Part shown: positions 1-5,857 of the stretch, piece by piece
Layout of the letters: every line of letters starts with the position of its first letter
Position numbering within the stretch: position 1 is the first letter of the stretch
NCBI GenBank assembly: GCA_910579645.1
Contig: CAJTVK010000153.1
Coordinates: forward strand, 1 to 9,375
DNA length: 9,375 nucleotides
Reading direction: 5' to 3'
DNA from: an uncultured Lachnospiraceae bacterium
GTDB lineage: Bacteria > Bacillota > Clostridia > Lachnospirales > Lachnospiraceae
The notes under the pieces: model-generated
The model's input: the letters and a program-made list of their open reading frames with translations, nothing else
Databases searched by the model: none
Told to the model about the DNA's origin: nothing
Translations under genes and position numbers: made by a program

Positions 1-121
1 TCTGAAAAATCAATGGTTCTGTGCACGGGCCGGCTGTCTTGCCGCAGGGCATTGGCTGTCCGCAGGGTTCCGGGTCCGGCAGCTGTGCAGGCAGAAAACC
101 CAAAATCGATTTCCGTGCGCT
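1..121. other. GC-rich non-coding edge, no gene recognised
   Basis: This stretch follows the stop codon of the regulator gene and runs to the window edge. It is visibly richer in G and C than the regulator gene. It holds an imperfect direct repeat in which GGCTGTC is followed by a CCGCAGGG-like block (32-49 and 54-67). One minus-strand frame stays open across it to the edge, but it has no ATG and no ribosome binding site; its only GTG, at 24-26, has no Shine-Dalgarno sequence. A plus-strand frame is also open from the edge to about 160, so openness alone means little here. No intrinsic terminator with a T-run is visible for the regulator gene. It may be part of a dispersed repeat or the edge of a neighbouring feature. 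Confidence 0.4.
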
Positions 122-1210
122 CTAATACTCCAAGGTATCCAAATATTTCATATAATTAACAACCATCAAGGCAATTTTAAAGGTCAGGGCATCATCAAAG
201 GTACGGATATCCAGCCCCGTGCTTTTTTCCAGTTTCTCAATCCTATATACAAGAGTATTGCGGTGCACAAACAATTGCCTTGAGGTTTCCGAGACATTCA
301 GGTTATTTTCAAAGAATTTATTTATGGTATTCAATGTCTCCTCGTCAAACTCCATGGGCACATTATCCCCGAAAATCTCTTCAATAAAAATCTTGCACAG
401 ATTAATCGGCAGCTGATAAATCAGCCTTCCGATTCCCAAAGTATTATAAGCATTCACTTTCTTCTCCACATAGAAGATTTTCCCCACATCCAAGGCCATT
501 TTGGCTTCTTTATAGGATTTGGACACGTCCTTCAGTTCCCCTACTATCGTTCCGTATGCCACGCGCACATTCAGCATGGCCTCCGTACTCATCATATCCA
601 CAATCGTCTGTGCCGTCTGCTCCACCACTTCATAGCCTTCCCCTTCTTCCAACGACTTAATCAGAATGACATTCCTTTCATCCACTGCCGTAATGTAATC
701 CCCTGACTGATTGGAAAATAACCCTGACAGCAATTCGGAAGCAGTCCCGTCCTTCTCCACTTTCGTTTCCACGATAATAATGACCCGAGGCACAGATGCC
801 TCGATATGGAGTTTCTTCGCACGATTGTAAATATCAACCAGCAGCAAATTATCCAGCAATAAGTTTTGGAAGAAATTGTTGCGGTCAAAACGCTCTTTAT
901 ATGCCACAATCAGGTTTTGAATCTGACAAACTGCTATTTTCCCAATCATATATGCTTCGTCGCTTGTCCCCCTGGCAATCAGAATATAGACAAGTTCTCC
1001 CTCATCCCGTATCTTCAGCAAATGGTCCGCACCAATCACCTGACTGTCTGCAGGAGAAGCCGCAAAATCAGTGACAATTCCTGTCATGACCAATTTTGCG
1101 TCAAACGTGGAGGCAACCGCCATACCGTCTAAATCAAATACACAAAGATCCACTTTTGTTATGCCGTGCAATTCCTCAATGCTTGTCTTAATCACCTGAC
1201 TTGATATCAT
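122..1210 (-). CDS. CdaR/PucR-type transcriptional regulator
   Basis: This 362-residue protein is a cytoplasmic DNA-binding regulator of the CdaR/PucR group. Its C-terminus carries the family's typical helix-turn-helix (about residues 290-350), with the stretch NVSETSRQLFVHRNTLVYRI (R317 lies in HRNT). Ahead of it, about residues 130-290, is a region like the GGDEF-like domain of CdaR proteins; it has no catalytic GGDEF motif and is expected to be structural. The first ~110 residues are probably a sensor domain, but they do not look like the classic sugar-diacid domain; the stretch VDLCVFDLDGMAVAS is compatible with a Roadblock-like or PAS-like fold, so the ligand is unknown. The ATG has only a weak GGGA Shine-Dalgarno element 7 nt upstream (1218-1221). 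It sits alone behind its own candidate promoter, next to a sugar-transport ATPase, which suggests but does not prove control of carbohydrate genes. Family is confident; effector and targets are not. Confidence 0.88.
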   Translation of the reverse strand: MISSQVIKTSIEELHGITKVDLCVFDLDGMAVASTFDAKLVMTGIVTDFAASPADSQVIGADHLLKIRDEGELVYILIARGTSDEAYMIGKIAVCQIQNLIVAYKERFDRNNFFQNLLLDNLLLVDIYNRAKKLHIEASVPRVIIIVETKVEKDGTASELLSGLFSNQSGDYITAVDERNVILIKSLEEGEGYEVVEQTAQTIVDMMSTEAMLNVRVAYGTIVGELKDVSKSYKEAKMALDVGKIFYVEKKVNAYNTLGIGRLIYQLPINLCKIFIEEIFGDNVPMEFDEETLNTINKFFENNLNVSETSRQLFVHRNTLVYRIEKLEKSTGLDIRTFDDALTFKIALMVVNYMKYLDTLEY

Positions 1211-1270
1211 ATTCTAATCCCATGCCTTTCCCAAATTATATAAGCCGCTCTGTAACCCTATCTATATATA

Positions 1271-1299
1271 ATGATAAATTATTTTATGCATTTCTGCAA
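1271..1299 (-). promoter_or_regulatory. Candidate promoter of the CdaR-type regulator
   Basis: On the minus strand TTGCAG (1294-1299) is followed after exactly 17 nt by TATCAT (1271-1276), a reasonable sigma-A type pair. Transcription would begin near 1264, giving a leader of about 54 nt before the ATG at 1210. A perfect TATAAT (1235-1240) lies further downstream but has no matching -35 element. Called by inspection only. Confidence 0.5.
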
Positions 1300-1371
1300 G
1301 GCTATTCGTCGGAAAACCACGGAAATCAATTTTCCTGTCTGTGCAATCAAGTTCTTCCCTGCCCGCCACGC

Positions 1372-1414
1372 GCCCTGTGCGCCGCATCAGCGGCATATTT
1401 CATCTGCACAGGGC
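1372..1414. repeat. Bulged stacked hairpin in the msmK-regulator gap
   Basis: GCCCTGTGC (1372-1380) pairs perfectly with GCACAGGGC (1406-1414). Directly inside it, GCCGC (1381-1385) pairs with GCGGC (1390-1394) around the loop ATCA. One arm is therefore a continuous 14-nt stack and the other carries an 11-nt bulge (1395-1405). There is no T-run on either strand, so it is not an ordinary terminator. It lies between the msmK terminator and the regulator promoter in a locally GC-rich patch. It could be a remnant or member of a dispersed palindromic family; function unknown. Confidence 0.6.
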
Positions 1415-1426
1415 TGTGCATAAATA

Positions 1427-1456
1427 ATGAGGGAGATGCTTCCGCATCTCCCTCAT
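1427..1456 (-). terminator. Intrinsic terminator of the msmK-type gene
   Basis: A perfect 13-bp stem (1427-1439 with 1444-1456) closes a 4-nt loop that reads GGAA on the transcribed strand, a stable GNRA-type tetraloop. It begins 20 nt beyond the msmK stop codon and is followed on the minus strand by TATTTAT. The T-tract is imperfect, so some read-through into the regulator is possible. Placement and stem strength make this the clearest terminator in the window. Confidence 0.85.
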
Positions 1457-1476
1457 AACTTCTAAATATGGATGTA

Positions 1477-2586
1477 CTAGTTTGTGATAACCTGCTCTGT
1501 TTCTTTGTCAAATACATGAATCTTTTCAACATCGAATGCAAATTTAACTGTATCGCCCGGTCTTGCCGTTGTACGGGAATCAACCCTTGCAGTAATCGGG
1601 AACTCAGCCAAATCAAAGTATAAGTAAACTTCTGCACCGAGCAATTCATAAACTTTGATGGTTGACTCAAATACACATTTTGCATTCTGGATGTATGCTT
1701 CGGAATCATATACATCTTCCGGACGGATACCGAATGTAACTTTCTTGCCTGCATAACCGCCGTCGATTAACTTCTTGGATTTTGCCGGAGGAAGCGGAAT
1801 GCTACTGCCTGCAACTTTCAGGCTGGCTGTGCTGCCGTTTACTTCTACTTCTGCATCTAAGAAGTTCATCTGAGGGGAGCCCATGAACCCTGCAACAAAC
1901 AGGTTTCTCGGCTTCTCATATAAGTTCTGAGGTGTGTCAACCTGCTGAACAACGCCGTCTTTCATAACAACGATTCTGGTACCGAGCGTCATAGCCTCTG
2001 TCTGGTCATGTGTTACATAGATAATGGTTGTGCCTAATCTCTGATGCAGTTTTGCAATTTCAATACGCATCTGTACACGCAGCTTTGCATCCAAGTTGGA
2101 AAGAGGCTCATCCATAAGGAATACCTTAGGGTTACGAACGATAGCACGCCCCATGGCAACACGCTGTCTCTGACCACCGGAAAGAGCCTTCGGCTTACGG
2201 TCAAGGAGCGGAGTCAGATCAAGGATTTTAGCAGCTTCTTTTACCATCTTATCAATTTCATCCTTCGGAACTTTTCTTAACTTAAGCCCGAAAGCCATAT
2301 TGTCATATACGGACATATGAGGGTACAAAGCGTAGTTCTGGAATACCATCGCAATATCTCTGTCCTTAGGTTCCACATCGTTTACTACCCTGTCACCGAT
2401 TTTCAATTCACCGGATGAAATATCTTCCAAACCTGCAATCATACGAAGCGTAGTAGATTTACCACAGCCTGAAGGTCCTACGAAGATGATAAATTCCTGA
2501 TCTGCGATTTCAAGGTTGAAATCTTTTACTGCTTCGAATCCGTTAGGATATACTTTGCAGACATTCTTTAATGATAAACTTGCCAT
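1477..2586 (-). CDS. msmK: Sugar ABC transporter ATPase, MsmK/UgpC/MalK family
   Basis: This 369-residue protein is the nucleotide-binding subunit that drives carbohydrate importers from the cytoplasmic face of the membrane. All ATPase motifs are intact: Walker A GPSGCGKST (37-45), Q-loop Q83, signature LSGGQ (135-139), Walker B VFLMDE (155-160), D-loop SNLD (163-166) and switch histidine H193. The C-terminal ~130 residues form the OB-fold/TOBE regulatory domain typical of MalK and UgpC, including GIRPEDVY (286-293). Length is normal for the family. The ATG has a perfect AGGAGG 9 nt upstream (2596-2601). No permease or sugar-binding protein is adjacent and the gene has its own leader and terminator. 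It therefore resembles the shared, stand-alone ATPases known to serve several sugar importers. UgpC is the name often given automatically; the true substrates cannot be read from this subunit. Confidence 0.95.
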   Translation of the reverse strand: MASLSLKNVCKVYPNGFEAVKDFNLEIADQEFIIFVGPSGCGKSTTLRMIAGLEDISSGELKIGDRVVNDVEPKDRDIAMVFQNYALYPHMSVYDNMAFGLKLRKVPKDEIDKMVKEAAKILDLTPLLDRKPKALSGGQRQRVAMGRAIVRNPKVFLMDEPLSNLDAKLRVQMRIEIAKLHQRLGTTIIYVTHDQTEAMTLGTRIVVMKDGVVQQVDTPQNLYEKPRNLFVAGFMGSPQMNFLDAEVEVNGSTASLKVAGSSIPLPPAKSKKLIDGGYAGKKVTFGIRPEDVYDSEAYIQNAKCVFESTIKVYELLGAEVYLYFDLAEFPITARVDSRTTARPGDTVKFAFDVEKIHVFDKETEQVITN

Positions 2587-2660
2587 TTTAATTAGCCTCC
2601 TATATTCATGTACTTTACGTTCTTCCGGGTCTCACCCGTAGTCTTTATTACCTTAGAGAT

Positions 2661-2666
2661 AGTATA
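2661..2666 (-). promoter_or_regulatory. Possible -10 element of the msmK promoter
   Basis: TATACT on the minus strand lies 75 nt upstream of the msmK start, in a strongly AT-rich region. At 17-18 nt spacing there is no good -35 hexamer, so the promoter may depend on an activator or the true one may lie elsewhere in 2667-2831. The resulting leader of about 70 nt would contain a small hairpin, CGGGT (2626-2630) with ACCCG (2634-2638), before the AGGAGG. Confidence 0.35.
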
Positions 2667-2697
2667 ACTAACATAACGTTTTTTTGCTATACCAACA

Positions 2698-2806
2698 TTC
2701 CACAAACTTTTTCCTGCACATTGTGGGTTTTGCTTACAATACTTCTTAATTTTTTATTAATCCAACAACTTGAACAATAAATATACTTTTTTTTATACAC
2801 AATGTA
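2698..2806. promoter_or_regulatory. Repeated CACAA/TTGTG motifs upstream of msmK
   Basis: In the 245-bp gap between the diguanylate cyclase gene and msmK, CCACAA (2700-2705) faces TTGTGG (2721-2726) as an inverted pair. In addition ACATTGTG (2718-2725) recurs as its exact reverse complement CACAATGT at 2798-2805, 80 bp away. Such spaced inverted motifs upstream of a promoter are compatible with operator sites for a dimeric regulator, but no known regulator consensus is recognised. The rest of the gap is AT-rich with no gene. Confidence 0.3.
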
Positions 2807-2831
2807 CAAGTCCTGCTATATCTCCAATCTG

Positions 2832-4394
2832 TCAGTCAAGAATCCTGCTTTCTGCCTCTACCCGTTTCATCCCTTCGCTTTTCGAAGCTTCCTCTCCGTA
2901 AAAAGCAAGCTGCTTCTTCCCCCGTTTCTTTGCCACATAAAGCGCACTGTCGGCGGCTTTATATAACGTCTTGAAATCTCTTCCGTCCTTCGGGAACGAT
3001 GCCACGCCTATGCTTGCCGTCGCCGCATATTTTACATATTCCCCTGCCTTAAAATCCTTAAAGAAATCTGCCAGTTTGGCAGCCTCTTTCTCCATTGTGT
3101 CCTGACTGTCCAAATCCTTCAGAAATATGATGAACTCATCTCCGCCTACCCGTCCTATGATATCCGACGCACGGAATATGCCTTTTATGGAATGCCCGAA
3201 TGTCCTGAGCACCTCATCTCCGAATGCATGCCCCATAGTATCATTGATTTTCTTAAAATCATCGATATCCATAATAAATAAGACAGCCTGGCCTCCGTGT
3301 TCTTTTTCTATGTATTCTTCAATCTTGCGTTCCGTTGCCAGCTTATTGTTCAGGCTTGTCAACAGATCCGTATCCGCTTTCTCCTCCAGCTTTCGGTTCT
3401 CCTGCCCTGCCTTAATTTTATTGAATATATTAAGCACCATTACCAGTCCAAAGAAAATGAAAACAGCCGCCAATAACTGACAGACCATTTCTTTCGTGCT
3501 TTTCCACTCCCGGTTCCTGACACGGTCTACATATGACCGGTTAACGCCTACTACCACCGACCAGCCGTTGAACCCTGTCGGAGCAAAAAAGCAGAACCTG
3601 CTTTCATCCCTTATTTCTGCATAAAAGCTGCCGCCGGCACGGCTTTCCATACGCAGCACCGTCTCCGCAATCACGGCATCGTCCACCCCGGCTTCCCGCA
3701 ACGCTTCCCAAAGGTTCCCGTCCGCAAGAAATTCACTCCACGCACCGGCTCTTTCCAAGATTTCTCCGCCCATCCCCATTACGGCAAAAAAGCAATGGCC
3801 GTCATAAGATTTTTCTTTAAAGATCCCCTGCAGAAGTTCTGTGGGATAATACATCAGCAAAACCTCCCCGTCCGTTTTGCCGTCTGCCGATATCACTGCC
3901 ACAATGGCCCTGCAGCCGGTATCAAGTCCGTCATTTTCCGCATATATATAACGCACCGCCACATCTCCCGAAGAATTTGAGCCCGCCTCTGTCACGGCAT
4001 CCTCAATCTCCGCAAAATAAGGCAGTTCCGTCACTGCCACCAGGCCGCCGTCATGCCGGAATCCTTCCTCCCCATGAATGTATATGACCTCATAAGCCTC
4101 CGTACTGCGGCAAAGGGCTTCCGCCATCTCCGTCATAAATCTTTTGTCGGAGCCGATATCCCCTCGCATCAGATATTGAAACGGCTTTCCTGCATCAGAC
4201 ATCCGGGCAAGTTCATACTGCATCCTGGCAGCATAGCCGTAAGCGGCTTCCACAAACATCCCGTCTACGTCCTCTGCCACCGACCGGCTGCTCTCCACCG
4301 AAAAATTATACAGCATTGCCGCGATGATAACCACCAATACACAGGTGGGAATAAACCATTGCAATATGGCTGCCCTAGTTCTCCGCTCCTTCAC
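2832..4394 (-). CDS. Membrane-bound diguanylate cyclase with Cache-like sensor
   Basis: This 520-residue protein makes the second messenger c-di-GMP from two GTP. It has an N-terminal membrane helix (about 8-30), an extracytoplasmic sensor region (about 35-295) that resembles a double-Cache domain, a second helix (about 305-325, rich in LAAVFIFFGLVMVL), a short coiled linker, and a C-terminal GGDEF domain (about 340-500). The active-site motif GGDEF is intact at 417-421, with DIDDFKKIND upstream for metal and GTP binding. The inhibitory site RASD (408-411) is intact, so product inhibition is expected. The start is GTG (4392-4394), chosen because it keeps the first membrane helix and has GGGGGAGG 5 nt upstream (4400-4407); the next in-frame methionine falls after the helix. 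It overlaps the yesL-like gene by 20 nt, pointing to coupled translation. The sensed signal is unknown; no EAL or HD-GYP phosphodiesterase domain is present. Confidence 0.93.
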   Translation of the reverse strand: MKERRTRAAILQWFIPTCVLVVIIAAMLYNFSVESSRSVAEDVDGMFVEAAYGYAARMQYELARMSDAGKPFQYLMRGDIGSDKRFMTEMAEALCRSTEAYEVIYIHGEEGFRHDGGLVAVTELPYFAEIEDAVTEAGSNSSGDVAVRYIYAENDGLDTGCRAIVAVISADGKTDGEVLLMYYPTELLQGIFKEKSYDGHCFFAVMGMGGEILERAGAWSEFLADGNLWEALREAGVDDAVIAETVLRMESRAGGSFYAEIRDESRFCFFAPTGFNGWSVVVGVNRSYVDRVRNREWKSTKEMVCQLLAAVFIFFGLVMVLNIFNKIKAGQENRKLEEKADTDLLTSLNNKLATERKIEEYIEKEHGGQAVLFIMDIDDFKKINDTMGHAFGDEVLRTFGHSIKGIFRASDIIGRVGGDEFIIFLKDLDSQDTMEKEAAKLADFFKDFKAGEYVKYAATASIGVASFPKDGRDFKTLYKAADSALYVAKKRGKKQLAFYGEEASKSEGMKRVEAESRILD

Positions 4395-5106
4395 TGCTGC
4401 CTCCCCCGTCTTCCTTCACGGCCGTATCCGCCATGGCTCCCGCAGTTTCATAGCCTTCCATGTCAATGCTGAATTCATCGGTCAAAGGTTCCTCCTGCGG
4501 CTCAAATCTCTTAAAAGTCCCGCTGTAAAGCATGGCCGAAATATATGCGGGCACGGAAAAACCAAATAAAAGCACAAACGGAAACGAATGCGGCACAAAG
4601 TACAGAAGCACTGCCGGAGCCGCATGCACCACCAACATAAGCAAAGTTTTCGGAAAGCTTAAAATTGCCATGAACAAAGAATTTTTCAGCGTGTTGAATA
4701 CCGTATTTTCAAACCTTGACAGCATAGGGAATACATAACAAATTACCATACAGACCATCATGAACAATGCCAGCAGAACTACCATCAACGCTTTGGGGAA
4801 CTTCAGCCCCGAAAAATAAAATATAAGCCAGTCTCCCACAAATACCCCCAGGAACACAAGCACAATCAGCCAGATTAAAGTAGCCTGCCTGAAATTCTCT
4901 TTAAAAGACTTAAAGAATCCCCTGGCTATGTATCCCTCTTCATTACGCACTATTTTCAGCAGTACATAATGCAGGCCTGTGAACCCTGCCCCAATCGTTA
5001 TAATCGGGATACAGCACAGTGCCATCAAAACATTCAGTATCATTAAATCCGCCACCCTTGACAGAAAACGCATCACAGGGCTGTCAATATCAAAAATCCT
5101 TCCCAT
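4375..5106 (-). CDS. DUF624/YesL family membrane protein
   Basis: This 243-residue protein matches the YesL (DUF624) family, integral membrane proteins of unknown biochemical role that commonly sit in sugar-utilisation loci beside ABC permeases. Visible features are a short amphipathic start with the family-like pattern SPVMRFLSRVADLMILN, then about five hydrophobic segments (near 18-45, 78-100, 105-130, 145-170, 172-197). A hydrophilic acidic tail of roughly 35-40 residues follows, ending GGGSSEGAEN, which seems longer than in typical members. Its end is shared with the start of the diguanylate cyclase gene: the two overlap by 20 nt in different frames. The ATG has only a weak ribosome binding site (GGGTAAAG). 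The gap to the upstream acetyltransferase is 108 bp with no obvious terminator, so all three genes may be one transcript. Function cannot be assigned; a link to sugar transport or to the cyclase is inference. Confidence 0.88.
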   Translation of the reverse strand: MGRIFDIDSPVMRFLSRVADLMILNVLMALCCIPIITIGAGFTGLHYVLLKIVRNEEGYIARGFFKSFKENFRQATLIWLIVLVFLGVFVGDWLIFYFSGLKFPKALMVVLLALFMMVCMVICYVFPMLSRFENTVFNTLKNSLFMAILSFPKTLLMLVVHAAPAVLLYFVPHSFPFVLLFGFSVPAYISAMLYSGTFKRFEPQEEPLTDEFSIDMEGYETAGAMADTAVKEDGGGSSEGAEN

Positions 5107-5214
5107 CTTTACCCGTCTCTTTCTTTTACTTTTTTCTTTGCCTGCCCATACCTATTCTCCGTTCCGCAAATACCGCCAAAATGCGAAGAACCGGCTCCGC
5201 TGCCATGCTTTCCG

Positions 5215-5694
5215 CTATACATACAGTTCCATCGGCGTATACCTTATTCCTTCCGACTCCTGTTCCGGCTTCAGGTCGCGGAACCCCAGTTTATGATAAA
5301 ATCCCACGCCATAAGGCGAAGCATTGACTGTCACCCGCCTAATGCCGAGTTCATTTTTCAGATACCCGCACAAGTGATTCATCAATGCCCTTCCGATTCC
5401 CCTTTTATGATATTCGGCATCCACGAACAGCAATGAAATATGAGAGTTCGACCTTACGGTGATCATCCCCGCCATATAGCCGCCGTCCAATGCCACAAAC
5501 ATCTGATACGCCCCCATTATGAACATCCGGTGCAGCGTATTATCCGTAATAAAATCCTCAAAGCTTTTCACGCCCTCCGGCTCATAATCTTCTGCCTCAA
5601 ACTGCAGAAAAGTCTTCCAAGCCAAAGCCATGGCATCTTCCCATTCATTCTCATATGCCATACGGACTTCATACGGAAACATTTCTTCCACCAT
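5215..5694 (-). CDS. GNAT family N-acetyltransferase
   Basis: This protein of about 159 residues has the GNAT fold, which transfers an acetyl group from acetyl-CoA to an amine. The acetyl-CoA binding loop is visible as HKRGIGRAL (96-104, matching R-x-x-G-x-A), after the beta-4 strand ISLLFVD and before the C-terminal strand ending VNASPYGVGFYHKLGF (124-138), a hallmark of the family. The substrate is unknown. I chose the ATG at 5694 because a purine-rich GGGAGAGGGAAAGGG sequence precedes it; an ATG four codons later (5682) is possible. A longer frame exists from a TTG at 5733, but that codon has no suitable Shine-Dalgarno sequence and lies within the leader inverted repeat. It is first in a possible three-gene transcript with the DUF624 and diguanylate cyclase genes, driven by a good promoter at 5750-5778. 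Confidence 0.88.
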   Translation of the reverse strand: MVEEMFPYEVRMAYENEWEDAMALAWKTFLQFEAEDYEPEGVKSFEDFITDNTLHRMFIMGAYQMFVALDGGYMAGMITVRSNSHISLLFVDAEYHKRGIGRALMNHLCGYLKNELGIRRVTVNASPYGVGFYHKLGFRDLKPEQESEGIRYTPMELYV

Positions 5695-5713
5695 TCCCTT
5701 TCCCTCTCCCCCG

Positions 5714-5741
5714 TCGGGATATATGCCGCACAAAATCCCGA
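5714..5741 (-). promoter_or_regulatory. Inverted repeat at the acetyltransferase mRNA 5' end
   Basis: TCGGGAT (5714-5720) pairs perfectly with ATCCCGA (5735-5741) across a 14-nt loop. The predicted transcription start is near 5743, so the stem would sit at the very 5' end of the mRNA. It may stabilise the transcript or be an operator for a repressor. The purine-rich ribosome binding region lies just outside the stem. Confidence 0.45.
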
Positions 5742-5749
5742 TATTTGTA

Positions 5750-5778
5750 ATTATAACGAATATTTATTACTTTTACAA
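5750..5778 (-). promoter_or_regulatory. Strong candidate promoter of the acetyltransferase gene
   Basis: On the minus strand TTGTAA (5773-5778) and a perfect TATAAT (5750-5755) are separated by exactly 17 nt, in an AT-rich stretch. This is the best sigma-A type promoter in the window. Transcription would begin near 5743, giving a leader of about 50 nt. It could drive the acetyltransferase and, with no clear terminator after it, the DUF624 and diguanylate cyclase genes. Confidence 0.75.
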
Positions 5779-5779
5779 G

Positions 5780-5811
5780 AAAAAACATACACTTCCCGGA
5801 AACAGCCCAGG
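5780..5811 (-). terminator. Weak terminator after the dehydrogenase gene
   Basis: On the minus strand CCTGG (5807-5811) can pair with CCGGG (5795-5799), including one T-G pair, around a 7-nt loop. A run of six T follows about nine nt later (5780-5785). The stem is short and the gap to the T-run is long, so this is tentative. If real it ends dehydrogenase transcription right at the acetyltransferase promoter. Confidence 0.3.
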
Positions 5812-5857
5812 CTGCTGCTCACCCTGCGGACAGCAACCGAAAGGCCCCGACGAACCG

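Noticed and set aside
1201..1458. 85-codon plus-strand frame in the msmK-regulator gap
   Set aside because: It reads through the regulator promoter, the bulged hairpin and the msmK terminator, has no ribosome binding site and no recognisable protein features.
2715..2745. Catabolite-control (cre) site upstream of msmK
   Set aside because: The best candidate matches only the first half of the TGWAANCGNTNWCA pattern and lacks the central CG, so it was not called.
2700..2831. Terminator for the diguanylate cyclase transcript
   Set aside because: I searched for a stem followed by a T-run on the minus strand and found none; the long T-runs seen here are on the plus strand only.
5695..5733. N-terminal extension of the acetyltransferase from a TTG codon
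   Set aside because: The TTG has no suitable ribosome site, lies within the leader inverted repeat just after the predicted transcript start, and the ATG at 5694 has a purine-rich site.
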